49,211 nt of DNA from Alphaproteobacteria bacterium (GTDB taxonomy: Bacteria > Pseudomonadota > Alphaproteobacteria > Rhizobiales > Amorphaceae), in the NCBI GenBank assembly GCA_030431335.1, contig JAUIJH010000021.1, positions 1-49,211 of the forward strand, in the 5' to 3' direction. How positions within the stretch are numbered: position 1 is the stretch's first letter; every line of letters starts with the position of its first letter. Positions 7,807 to 16,188 of the stretch are shown piece by piece. A program made the translations under genes and the position numbers. The notes under the pieces were generated by a model that worked only from the letters and a program-made list of their open reading frames with translations, made no database searches and was not told where the DNA came from.

Positions 7807-8609
7807 CAGCCGACCCACCCCCAGGCCGCGTCGGCGTAGGCGCGAAGGTCGGCGCGGAAGTTGGCCATCTGCGTGATGTCTCCTTCAAAAATCATCACGT
7901 CGGGGATCTGGCCGTAGAAAGTGTTGCCGCCGGTCTGCGGACCCTTGCCGATCACCACTTTGAACACGTTCGCGTTGGCGAGGCTGAGATTGTTCATCGT
8001 GCCGGCGGCGAAGGTCTGGCCGCCGTCGAGGCTCATCCAGTAGTCATCGCTGGCGAAGTCGATGCAGGCCATCTCGAGCACGACGGCGCCCTTGGTGGCG
8101 CCGGTGAGCACCGGATTGGTCGAGCCGGTCTCGCTGTCGGTGCCCGCGATGCTGTCGACGAAGGAGAGGCGCGGCGTGGTCGTACTGTAGGGGCGCGAGA
8201 TAATGCTGACCGGCGTCGCATTGGCGTTGAAGTGAAGGCCCCAGGGCAGGACGTTGCCGGTCGCGGCGGGGTTGCAACGGTGGATCATCACCGCGGACCA
8301 TTTGCCCGAGGGGAGTGCCGGCAGGTCGGCGGAGAGGATGCCGTTGAACTCGTTCGGCCAGTCGGGGGTGTTGAATCCGTTGAGGGACGCGAAGTCGATC
8401 CCGTTCTCGCGGGACATGGCGCCGAGGCCCATGCGCGGGCCGAAGATCAGGCCGCCGTTGCCGTCGTCCTCTGCAATGGTGTCGATCAGCGTCCACCAAT
8501 GCGGGCTGATCGCGGGGTATTTTGCCGCGAACTTCTCCGCGACGTTGGGCGAGTCTTTGGCATAGGTGAAGACGCCGGGGAACTCGGACAGGAAGACCGG
8601 GTTGGGCAT
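7806..8609 (-). CDS. Putative tail fibre/lectin-like protein
   Basis: 267 residues from the ATG at 8609. There is no signal peptide and no enzyme motif. The C-terminal half (SRPYSTTTPRLSFVDS, DYWMSLDGGQTF, IPDVMIFEGDITQ, ADLRAYADAAWG) has the rhythm of concanavalin/LamG-type beta-sandwich domains often seen in phage receptor-binding proteins. I do not recognise a named family. It lies three bases after the end of the large 632-residue protein gene and overlaps the sulfatase gene start as TGATG, so the three are probably made together. A role in binding cell-surface carbohydrate is inferred from position. Confidence 0.65.
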   Translation of the reverse strand: MPNPVFLSEFPGVFTYAKDSPNVAEKFAAKYPAISPHWWTLIDTIAEDDGNGGLIFGPRMGLGAMSRENGIDFASLNGFNTPDWPNEFNGILSADLPALPSGKWSAVMIHRCNPAATGNVLPWGLHFNANATPVSIISRPYSTTTPRLSFVDSIAGTDSETGSTNPVLTGATKGAVVLEMACIDFASDDYWMSLDGGQTFAAGTMNNLSLANANVFKVVIGKGPQTGGNTFYGQIPDVMIFEGDITQMANFRADLRAYADAAWGWVG

Positions 8610-8611
8610 GA

Positions 8612-10510
8612 TTATTCCTCGGTGATGGCGGCTTTGCCGGCGAGCGCCCAGCGGCGCAGCGTGATGTCGGGTACGAAGCGGGAAGGGGCGGCCCAGCTGT
8701 CGCGCAGCGAGCCGCGATTGGCCGGCTTGTCGTCGCCAGGATCGCCCGTCTCGCCCCAGGCGTAGCGGAGCGTGAGCGTGCCGGTCGGCGCGGCCGTCAT
8801 GGCGATCGTCACGGTGTTGCCCGACGCAGTCACCGACGCGATGCCGGCGCCATTGGCGACACCGTCTATGGCGAAGCCGTGCTCGACAGGATCCTCAAGC
8901 ACCAGGTTGGACAACGTGGTGAAGGTCACGGTGATCGTGTCACCGGTGATGCGGGCGTCCTGGATGCGCGGGCAGTACCAGGTGCCGCCCTGTTCCTTGA
9001 TGTGGCAGGCATGGGCCTGGAGCTCGGACACGAGCATCGCGTCCTCGGGGTGGAGCGTCGCGGCGCCGTCCGTCTCGAGGCGGCACCAGTAGAGCGGCGT
9101 CGCGACGACGAAGCCGAGGTCGAAGTGCCGTTGCTCGAGGAGGCCCTCGGCGAGGATTACTTCGGAGGTGCCGTCGGTGCGCGTGCCGATGGACTGGTTG
9201 ACGACGAAGAACGGCGCGAGCGGCTGGTCGCCGGCGATCTCGTCGCGCAGGCTCGCCGCCGTGGCGGCATAGATGAAGTCGGCGGTGAGTTCGGCTTCAT
9301 CCTGCTGCCCGTCGAGGAGTTGCAGGAGCACGAACTCGACCATGCCGATCTTGCCAAATCCCTCGAGCGCGGCCTTGGCAGCTGCGACGTCCGCCTTCAG
9401 CGCCAGGCGATAAGCGCTGCCGGCAATGGCGTCCGCTTCCGTCGTCGAGCCGATCGGTTTTGGCGCGCAGAGCATCGTCGGCAGCGCCAAGCCCACGTCC
9501 TCGGCGAGCGTCAGCCAGGCGACCGCGAAGGCCTGCGTCGCGTCGTTCTGGTCGGTGTTCTCGAGCGCCTTGTCGCGAATGTGCCAGTAATAGCGCTCCT
9601 CGCCGAGGTCGCGCTCGACGCCAACGCTGCCGCCGCCGAAGCTCGCCACGATGGACGCGAGCTTGGGGCTTTGCGCAAGGGTGACTGCAGGGTCGGGGCC
9701 GCGCTCCTCGAAGCCGTGCACCTCGCCGCGCCATTGGCGGGAGAGATAGAGAATGGCGTCCTCGCCGATCCGCATCGCGTGCATGACGGGTGCGTGGGTG
9801 CTCGGCTGGGCAACCTCCACCGTGCCGCCGTTGCCGCCGCCGTCCTCAAGTCCGACGATGTCCTCGGCACGGACGCGGCAGCGGAGCGTGCCGTCCGGCT
9901 CGACATAGATGGCGAACTTGCCAGTGCGGTCTCTGAGGAGCCCGACGCCGTCGCCTGGCAGGTAGATCTCGCGCTGCTGGATGCTGTCGGGAAAGATGAC
10001 AGCGAGGAGGCTGCCATCGGGATTGATGCCGAGCTGCACGCCGCCGGCGGACTTCACCAGGGCGATGCCGTCTCCGGGATAGCCGGAGAAGGCGCCGGCG
10101 TTGAGGATGTCCTCTTGCGCGAAGGCGCCGATCGCGGTGCCGTCGGACCGGACACCGAGGCCGACCTTGCCGAGCCGGTCGCGCACAAGGGCGACACCGC
10201 CGTCGCCGGGATAGATCTGCACGCCGATCGAGGCATCGAGCGCACTGATCTTGCGGCTCACGTCTTCCGGCGCGAGGGCCCAGGCCTCGACCTCGCCATC
10301 CTCACCCATGATCGTGGTCCAGACGTACCAGCGGTCGACGTCCACGACGTAGACGCTGGTCTGCCCGAGAACCTTGATCTTGGCGGGGAGGGCTTCCATC
10401 GCCGCAACGTTGGCGACGCGGAGATAGGCGCCGGAGACCTCGCCTATCTCCGTCACGGGGTAGCTGGCGGCGGCCGGGGTCACCAGGCGGTCGGGGGATT
10501 CGATGGGCAC
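8612..10510 (-). CDS. Large tail-fibre-region protein, possible hydrolase-like core
   Basis: 632 residues from a GTG at 10510, six bases after the tail-fibre gene. The first 220 residues contain four copies of a degenerate motif of the type YPGDGxALVRDRxGKxxLGVxxDGT, probably beta hairpins. The middle (about 250-500) has a mixed alpha/beta pattern; its segment VNQSIGTRTDG...ATPLYWCRLETDGATLHPED is faintly reminiscent of SGNH-type esterases of phage tails, but I cannot identify a catalytic triad. The last 110 residues form an Ig-like beta domain (ITGDTITVTFTTLSNLVLED, GNTVTIAMTAAPTGTLTLRY). Position after the fibre gene implies a virion protein of the adsorption apparatus. An enzymatic role is a weak inference. 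Confidence 0.6.
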   Translation of the reverse strand: MPIESPDRLVTPAAASYPVTEIGEVSGAYLRVANVAAMEALPAKIKVLGQTSVYVVDVDRWYVWTTIMGEDGEVEAWALAPEDVSRKISALDASIGVQIYPGDGGVALVRDRLGKVGLGVRSDGTAIGAFAQEDILNAGAFSGYPGDGIALVKSAGGVQLGINPDGSLLAVIFPDSIQQREIYLPGDGVGLLRDRTGKFAIYVEPDGTLRCRVRAEDIVGLEDGGGNGGTVEVAQPSTHAPVMHAMRIGEDAILYLSRQWRGEVHGFEERGPDPAVTLAQSPKLASIVASFGGGSVGVERDLGEERYYWHIRDKALENTDQNDATQAFAVAWLTLAEDVGLALPTMLCAPKPIGSTTEADAIAGSAYRLALKADVAAAKAALEGFGKIGMVEFVLLQLLDGQQDEAELTADFIYAATAASLRDEIAGDQPLAPFFVVNQSIGTRTDGTSEVILAEGLLEQRHFDLGFVVATPLYWCRLETDGAATLHPEDAMLVSELQAHACHIKEQGGTWYCPRIQDARITGDTITVTFTTLSNLVLEDPVEHGFAIDGVANGAGIASVTASGNTVTIAMTAAPTGTLTLRYAWGETGDPGDDKPANRGSLRDSWAAPSRFVPDITLRRWALAGKAAITEE

Positions 10511-10516
10511 GCGGGC

Positions 10517-12685
10517 TTACTCCACGGTGATGGTGGCGGACGCGCCGAACTGGCGCTCTTCGAGGCTGATGAGGCGGTAGTCCTCGGTGTGGCCGTAGGC
10601 GTTCGTGACGCTCACGGTGCGCATGTCGAAGGTGATGGGCCCGAGCGCGCTCATGAGGGAGGGCGCGCCCCAGTTGGCCGGGTAGGCGTAGGCGACGTAC
10701 TTGCCGCTGGGGTTCGGCCAGGTCAGCGTGCGCTGCCGGGCGTCACCGAGGGCGCTCTCGACGAATGCCGCGATCTCCGCGCCATCGGCCGAGGCGGGGT
10801 CGTCGGTCGTGCCCCAGTAGAACCGGTCCTGCAGCGCGACGGTCGCCGAGCGGCTCTGGGTACGGCCGAGGGTGTCCGTGACGGTGAGGGTATAGGTCCG
10901 ATCGGCGGTGACGGCGGCGCTCGCCGTATAGGTCTCCGCGTCCTTCGCGAGCGTCACGCTGCCTTCGCCCGGTGCGGTGAGGACGAGCGTGTCGACCTCG
11001 GCGGAGCCCTCGAGCCTCCAGGTCAGGAGGGGCCGCACGCCAGGCTGGCCCGGCTCGAAGGCGGCCGGCGCGATCGCGAGGTCGGCTATCGCGACCGACT
11101 CGGACCGGGAAAGGCGCGCGAGGAGGAGCTCCTCCACCGTCACATCCTCGACCTCGATGAACGCGAGATCCACCACCTGCGGCGCGCCGCCATAGATTCG
11201 GAAGTGGGGGCGGGAATAGCGCGTGGTGGTTGGCGGCTCATAGTCGACGGTGACGCCGTCAGGCGGGTTCCTCGACATCGTGAAGGCGACTTCGAGCGGG
11301 CCACCTTCGACGGTGACGGCGTGGGCGCCGCCGATCCGCACGTTGGAGAGGTGAGCGTGGTTCTTGTTGAGATTTTGCACGCGCAGTTCGACGCCGTCGC
11401 TCAGCGGGTCGACGGGATCGGTCTGCCGCTCGAGGGCCATCCTCACGCGGTAGATCCTGCCATCGCGAATGGGCATGTCGCGCCGGGGCGCGGCGTCGAA
11501 GAACGGGCCGGCGAAGTCCGCACCTGCCAGGCGCCAGACCGTGCCATAGATGTCGGAGGCGGCTTCCACGCCGATGCCGATCGGCGCCGTAGCGGCTCCC
11601 TTGCCGGTGAGCGACGAGGTGAAGAGCGAGGGCGCCAGGCCCGGTTCTGCGCTGCCTGCGCTGGCCATCACGCCCGCGAGCTCTGTTCGCGCAGCCACCT
11701 CCGGCGCGACCACTGCGGCGGCGGCCTGGCGGACGCGCTCGGCGGACCAGGCGCGCCGCGTCGTGGCGATACCGGCCTCGGCCTCGGCTTGGGTCACGGT
11801 GGCGCCGGTCCATTCCCGGGCGTCGGTCAGCGCGGCGTTGCCTGGCTGGATCGCACTGTCGGCCTTGGCGCCTTGGGCAGCGGTGGCGTAGACACTGGCC
11901 TCTGTCATGGCGGCGCTGCCAAGGCCGAGCGCGATGCGCTGCGCGCCGGCATTGGCCGCCGTGATGAGGGTTCGGCCGGCCGGGGTCGAGTCGGAGATCG
12001 CGATGGCGGTGTGGGAATGGGTCGCGGGCGCGAAGTCGGCTGAGGCCGCAAACGCCGCCGTGCCAAGGCCGAGCGCGACGCGCTGCGCACCGGCATTGGC
12101 CGCCGTGATGAGGGTTCGACCCGCCGGGGTCGAGTCGGAGATCGCGATGGCGGTGTGGGAATGGGTCGCCGGCGCAAAATCGCTCGAGGCCGCCATCGCC
12201 GCAGTGCCGAGGCCGAGCGCCGTGCGCTGCGCCGCTGCATTGGCGCCCGTGATGAGGGTTCGGCCTGCCGGCGTGGAATCGGCGATTGCGATGGCGGGGT
12301 GGGTGTGCGTGGCCGGCGCTTTGCCCGCGAGCGCCGCCGCGGTCGCTGTCGAGATCGGCTTGTCGGCGTCGCTCGTGTTATTGACCTCGCCAAGCCCGAC
12401 GGCGCCCTTGTTGAGATTGCCAAGCCGATTGGTGACGTATTGGCTGAGCCGCGCCGGGGTCACCGCGTGGGTTTCGTTCGTGCCCTCATTGGTCTGCCCC
12501 TGGTTGGCGAGCCGGTTGGCATGGTGTGCCTCCATGCCGGCGGGGGTGACGAAGGTCCCATCGTCGGCCCCGGCCCTTGCCTCGGCGAGCGTCGCCTTCG
12601 CGGGCAACCCGTTCACGGCATCGATGAGCGCATTCATCTTGATGCGCGCGTCGGTGTCCTGCTCGTCGATCTGCGAGATGGGCAT
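10517..12685 (-). CDS. Long tail fibre protein with 48-residue repeats
   Basis: 722 residues from the ATG at 12685, overlapping the upstream stop as TGATG; the frame extends further but the extra part is not protein-like. The N terminus is a typical fibre start with TPARLSQYVTNRLG and the VGLGEVNNTSDADKP motif common in phage fibres. Residues about 115-255 are three near-identical 48-residue repeats (ATHSHTAIAISDSTPAGRTL, ITAANAGAQR.ALGLGTAA). The middle and C-terminal parts are beta-rich and include an Ig-like segment (DTLVLTAPGEGSVTLAKDAE). It would trimerise as a shaft and bind the host receptor. It lies between the tail-tip genes and the adsorption genes. Confidence 0.8.
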   Translation of the reverse strand: MPISQIDEQDTDARIKMNALIDAVNGLPAKATLAEARAGADDGTFVTPAGMEAHHANRLANQGQTNEGTNETHAVTPARLSQYVTNRLGNLNKGAVGLGEVNNTSDADKPISTATAAALAGKAPATHTHPAIAIADSTPAGRTLITGANAAAQRTALGLGTAAMAASSDFAPATHSHTAIAISDSTPAGRTLITAANAGAQRVALGLGTAAFAASADFAPATHSHTAIAISDSTPAGRTLITAANAGAQRIALGLGSAAMTEASVYATAAQGAKADSAIQPGNAALTDAREWTGATVTQAEAEAGIATTRRAWSAERVRQAAAAVVAPEVAARTELAGVMASAGSAEPGLAPSLFTSSLTGKGAATAPIGIGVEAASDIYGTVWRLAGADFAGPFFDAAPRRDMPIRDGRIYRVRMALERQTDPVDPLSDGVELRVQNLNKNHAHLSNVRIGGAHAVTVEGGPLEVAFTMSRNPPDGVTVDYEPPTTTRYSRPHFRIYGGAPQVVDLAFIEVEDVTVEELLLARLSRSESVAIADLAIAPAAFEPGQPGVRPLLTWRLEGSAEVDTLVLTAPGEGSVTLAKDAETYTASAAVTADRTYTLTVTDTLGRTQSRSATVALQDRFYWGTTDDPASADGAEIAAFVESALGDARQRTLTWPNPSGKYVAYAYPANWGAPSLMSALGPITFDMRTVSVTNAYGHTEDYRLISLEERQFGASATITVE
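11917..12348. repeat. Three tandem 144-bp direct repeats inside the tail-fibre gene
   Basis: Units begin near 11917, 12061 and 12205, each 144 bp (48 codons). The first two differ at only a few positions; the third is more diverged. The match extends to the DNA level, so unequal recombination could change copy number without shifting the reading frame and so alter fibre length. Confidence 0.8.
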
Positions 12686-13362
12686 CAGCTGACACTTTCG
12701 ATGAAGGTGAGCGAGGGGGTGCCGAACCGGCCGACCTCGAGTTCGAGGTCCCCGTCGGCGACGTTGTCGAGGACACACCGGACCTTGGTGTCGTCGAACC
12801 GCACGGCCTGGCCGTCCGGGTAGGCACCGCGCAGCGGCGGCAGGAACGCGATGTCGTAGCTCTTCGTCGAGGCGACTGCGTCGACCCACGGGACGGCGTC
12901 GCTCCAGGGTGCGTCGTTCGCGAGCTGGTTCTCCCAGGCCGGCGTTGCCGGTTCGGCGACGATCGCGGTGATCTCGTGCAGGCGGTTTCCGATCGAGAAG
13001 CGATTGCCGACATCGAGATCGAAGCCCGACACGTCGAGCCGCATGCTCGTCGCCCGGAGCGCGACGTCGCCGTTGATCGACGCGCTCGAGCTGCTCGCGA
13101 GGCTCCCGACCGGCGGATAGCAGTCGAAGGTCGGCACGATGACCTCTTCGCCCTGGCGCAGCTGCGCGATGAGCCCGCGATGGGCGTAGACGGCGGCGCG
13201 GGTGTTCACGATGAGGCCGCGCATACCGACGGCCCAGAAGCCGGCATCGGAGAAGACGCGCTGCTGGCGCGTCGTCGGCGTGCGCCCGCCCGAAGCCGCA
13301 AAATTGCGCAGGTTCACGTCGCAGCGCTGGGGGACCAGCACCGACGGCCAGGGGATTGCCAT
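12685..13362 (-). CDS. Phage tail protein of unknown family
   Basis: 225 residues from the ATG at 13362. The N terminus (MAIPWPSVLVPQRCDVNLRN) and a central beta-rich part (VGSLASSSSASINGDVALRA) are seen; the C terminus ends in LELEVGRFGTPSLTFIES. There is no catalytic motif or membrane segment. It lies 19 bp after the tail-tip gene and overlaps the fibre gene start by TGATG, so it is probably a baseplate or fibre-attachment protein. I recognise no named domain; the assignment is from position. Confidence 0.65.
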   Translation of the reverse strand: MAIPWPSVLVPQRCDVNLRNFAASGGRTPTTRQQRVFSDAGFWAVGMRGLIVNTRAAVYAHRGLIAQLRQGEEVIVPTFDCYPPVGSLASSSSASINGDVALRATSMRLDVSGFDLDVGNRFSIGNRLHEITAIVAEPATPAWENQLANDAPWSDAVPWVDAVASTKSYDIAFLPPLRGAYPDGQAVRFDDTKVRCVLDNVADGDLELEVGRFGTPSLTFIESVS

Positions 13363-13381
13363 GATCGCAGGATTGCCCGTG

Positions 13382-15199
13382 TCAGGGGATCGTGAGGGGT
13401 GAGCTCGTCACCCAGTCGGACGCGCCGCCTGGGCTTTTGTAGCGGGCGCGCGCCCGATAGGTGGCGCCGCGCGAGAGCGCCGGCGTCGTCGCGCGGCGGG
13501 CGCTCTGGTTGACCGGTGCGGCCTCCCATTCGCCGGAGCCGTCGACCTCGTACTCGACCCGTACCTGCAGCGAGGCCTTCGGCGGCGCAGCGACCGTCAC
13601 CCGCATCGCGTAGCCACTCACCGGGTAGTCGGTCTCAGTCACCGTCGTCTCGTTGTCGCCGCTGCCGCTGTTGTAGACGGTGTTGGTGTCGGCGACCGTC
13701 ACGCCGGAAAGGGCGACGGGGACGGCGGCAACCGTCACCGAGGTCGGCGCTGGGATGGTGCTGCCGCCGCCGCTCCCGGCCGGCACCGCAGGCGCAGTGC
13801 CTTCCTCCGTCTCCGGATTGAAGGAGTAGGCGGCGGCATCAAAGCTCTGAACGTCGAGGATGATTGTCATCCGCACCGTATCAAGGCGGAAGCCGGTGAT
13901 CTCGAACGTCTCGTCGATGCCGAGGTCCTCGATCTGGACTCGGATCCAGCGCTGATCGAAGCATTCGAGCCCGAAGAGCGTCGTCGTGATCGTGCCGGCC
14001 CAGTTGGGATTGGCGCGGGCCATCAGGATCTTTGCCAGACGGCGTGCGTGATTGTGGTGCTGGACTTCAAAAATCTCGGGCGAGAGAGGCCGGATGATGC
14101 CGTCGGTGGCAATCGCCGCATCGTCGCGCCACGGGTCGGCCGTGGCCTCAGAATAGTTGGCCTCGACCTGCGTGTACTTGACCCGGACCTCGTTGGCCCG
14201 CCGGTGCGGCCCGGCGCCGTCCTCGAGGTCGTAGTCGAGGATTTGATCGTCGGTGAGCGTGACGGTCGGGGCGATCCACTTGCCGGCCTGGATGCCAATC
14301 TTGCCGGCCGGCGTCAGGTAAGTGCGCGCGTCCATCGCGGTGATGAAGCGCTCGATAACGTCGCGCGGCTCCTCGTCGAACTTGTAGACGAGCGCGCCGT
14401 GGTAGCGCTTGATCGTGCCGCCCGCCTTGATCGGCACATTCTCGTCGCAGACATCGGCCGCGGCGGCGAACAGGTCGTTGTCGACGAGCGAGGCGGGAAT
14501 GCGCGCGCCGTCGGGATGGACGAGATAGTCGCGCAGCATGAGCGCCAAGTTCTGGCTCCAGCCGCTGGAGCCGTTGCGCGGATCGACGATCCCCGAAGCC
14601 CCGCGCGCGATGACGTTCAGCACCGGCCACTTGTTCGGATAGACCTTGGAGAAGCGCTCCTGATCGACCGCCTGGGCGATGACGACGGCATAGGCGATGC
14701 CGCGCAGCCGGTGATCGGAGGTCCAGATAGAGGGAAGCGCCGAGACCAGCTGGTTGACGGCGTTCTGGTTCGGCCGGCCGAGGCGGACGAGGATGCGCAC
14801 GCTGTCGCCATTGTAGGGATCGGTCGTGACCCAGCCGCCGCCGTTGAGGTTTACAGTGCGGTCGTCGACGACAAACCCCTCGACCTCGTCGAAACCTTCG
14901 CAGAACATCACCACCTGGTAGAGATCGCCCTCGTGGCTGTGGATGAAGGCGAGCGCCCCGCCGAGGCGGCCGCGACCGTAGAGGCGCACGCGCGGTGCCA
15001 CGGACGAGCGGACGACGGTCTTGACGTCCTGCGGCTTGGGGCGCTTCTGCGCGCTGCCGAGCAGGAGCTCGGCGCCGATCGACAGCGCGATGCCGAGGCC
15101 GGCGACGAGGATCTTGCCGAGGAACGTGAGCCCGCCGCCGACCGCGGTCAGGCCAGGGATGCCGATCGCGGCCACGAGCGGTGCGAGTAGAAAGCCCAC
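13382..15199 (-). CDS. Tail tip / host-specificity protein (gpJ-like)
   Basis: 605 residues from a GTG at 15199, which starts directly after the TGA of the preceding gene; an 18-codon longer frame would run back into that gene. A hydrophobic glycine-rich N terminus (VAAIGIPGLTAVGGGLTFLG, VAGLGIALSIGAEL) is common in J-like proteins. The body carries the baseplate-hub type region (RYHGALVYKFDEEPRDVIER, LTPAGKIGIQAGKWIAPTVT, DDQILDYDLEDG, NEVRVKYTQ). After a Ser/Gly/Pro linker near residue 460 there is a fibronectin-like beta domain (SLQVRVEYEVDGSGEWEAAP). It would form the tail tip that contacts the cell. The overall layout and position after the NlpC-like gene support this strongly. Confidence 0.8.
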   Translation of the reverse strand: MGFLLAPLVAAIGIPGLTAVGGGLTFLGKILVAGLGIALSIGAELLLGSAQKRPKPQDVKTVVRSSVAPRVRLYGRGRLGGALAFIHSHEGDLYQVVMFCEGFDEVEGFVVDDRTVNLNGGGWVTTDPYNGDSVRILVRLGRPNQNAVNQLVSALPSIWTSDHRLRGIAYAVVIAQAVDQERFSKVYPNKWPVLNVIARGASGIVDPRNGSSGWSQNLALMLRDYLVHPDGARIPASLVDNDLFAAAADVCDENVPIKAGGTIKRYHGALVYKFDEEPRDVIERFITAMDARTYLTPAGKIGIQAGKWIAPTVTLTDDQILDYDLEDGAGPHRRANEVRVKYTQVEANYSEATADPWRDDAAIATDGIIRPLSPEIFEVQHHNHARRLAKILMARANPNWAGTITTTLFGLECFDQRWIRVQIEDLGIDETFEITGFRLDTVRMTIILDVQSFDAAAYSFNPETEEGTAPAVPAGSGGGSTIPAPTSVTVAAVPVALSGVTVADTNTVYNSGSGDNETTVTETDYPVSGYAMRVTVAAPPKASLQVRVEYEVDGSGEWEAAPVNQSARRATTPALSRGATYRARARYKSPGGASDWVTSSPLTIP

Positions 15200-15200
15200 G

Positions 15201-15644
15201 TCAGACCGTCCAGGCTTGGACGACGCAGCACGAACGCAGCGCGCAGAGCCCATCGCCGAGCTTGATCGCCCACCGCCCGCCGGGCGTCATGATCGCGCCC
15301 CAGTGCCGCCCATTGAAGGCGACGACCGCCGCGCAGCCGGGCACGGGCTTATCGGTTGGGAGGGCGCCGGCACCGGCGGCGATACCCCGAACCACCTCGA
15401 GGAGACCGCCGCCGGCGGCGAGGACCTGCTCGCAGGAGGCTTCATCGTCATAGGTCCCGCGCAGGTGCGCCGCCGGATCGACGCCGCGTGCAAACGCCCA
15501 CCAGTCCGCAAGCGCCAGGCAGCAATCGAGCCGGCCGAAGGCGAACGGCTCGGCCGCAAGGCGCGCAAGGAAGGTCGCAACGACTTCGCGGGGCACCGCG
15601 CCGGCTCCGGCCTCAGTAGTCGGGGAAGGTGATCTCTTTCCCAT
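15201..15644 (-). CDS. DUF6950-type / NlpC-P60-like tail assembly protein
   Basis: 147 residues from the ATG at 15644. The FGRLDCCLALADWW motif near residues 36-49 carries the Cys of the family found between the tail minor proteins and the tail tip in phages and gene transfer agents. VPGCAAVVAFNGRHWGAIMT near residue 102 supplies a conserved His. This layout resembles the NlpC/P60-like fold of lambda gpK and GTA gp14, which may cut peptidoglycan during DNA entry or tail-tip assembly. The gene overlaps the preceding tail gene by 32 bp and ends one base before the tail-tip start. Confidence 0.75.
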   Translation of the reverse strand: MGKRSPSPTTEAGAGAVPREVVATFLARLAAEPFAFGRLDCCLALADWWAFARGVDPAAHLRGTYDDEASCEQVLAAGGGLLEVVRGIAAGAGALPTDKPVPGCAAVVAFNGRHWGAIMTPGGRWAIKLGDGLCALRSCCVVQAWTV

Positions 15645-16188
15645 CGATCCCTGCCACCTCTTCGAGGCCGCGGTCGCCGGGGTAGCGCAGCTGCTGGTCG
15701 CGGTCGGTCCAGTAGGAAAAGGGCGGCCGGCGCCGTGTCGTGAAGGGCGTCTCGGCCGTCAGCGAGATGGTGTATTCAAAACCCTCTTCGGTCTGGGTGC
15801 GCTTGGCCTTGATGCGCTCCATGTGGCGCAGGCTGATCGCGAACGGGTTGTCGAGCGGTTGCCAGTCGTCGCCGAAGAACTGCAGGAACACCGTGACGGG
15901 CCGGCGGTAGTACTCGGCCGCCTCGCCTTTGGCGATCGCGGCGAAGGTGGGGTCGACGCCGGAAAGGACAAAAGTCTGCGTCGGCGCGGTGCCGTTGATC
16001 GACTGCTCGAGCCCGTCGATCCGGCCCATGTTGCCGAGGCCTTGCCAGGTCTTGCCGTCCAGCGTCGGGAGCTCGCCGAACCCGTTCCAGAGCCGGATCG
16101 TGCCCGACGCGAAGGCGAACTCGACGAGGGCGTCGACCCGCACCCGCTCGCCGGCGAGTTGCGCCTTCACCGTCGCGGGGAAGTTCAT
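15613..16188 (-). CDS. Phage minor tail protein (gpL-position, DUF2163-like)
   Basis: 191 residues from the ATG at 16188, overlapping the tape-measure stop as TGATG; a TTG one codon earlier is also open. Typical features are the N-terminal VRVDALVEFAFASGTIRLWN block, the GLGNMGRIDGLEQSINGTAP block and a beta-rich centre (RRPVTVFLQFFGDDWQPLD). These resemble distal-tail proteins that sit between tape measure and tail tip in GTA-like phages. There is no enzyme motif. The family name is from memory of the pattern and position, so it is moderately sure. Confidence 0.7.
   Translation of the reverse strand: MNFPATVKAQLAGERVRVDALVEFAFASGTIRLWNGFGELPTLDGKTWQGLGNMGRIDGLEQSINGTAPTQTFVLSGVDPTFAAIAKGEAAEYYRRPVTVFLQFFGDDWQPLDNPFAISLRHMERIKAKRTQTEEGFEYTISLTAETPFTTRRRPPFSYWTDRDQQLRYPGDRGLEEVAGIDGKEITFPDY

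Noticed and set aside
8879..12043. 1054-codon plus-strand frame opposite the fibre genes
   Set aside because: It is an antisense shadow of GC-rich minus-strand genes with third-position bias; all genes there have overlaps and domains on the minus strand.
11907..12692. Plus-strand repeat protein opposite the tail fibre
   Set aside because: Its repeats are only the complement of the fibre's 144-bp units; the minus-strand frame has the fibre motifs.
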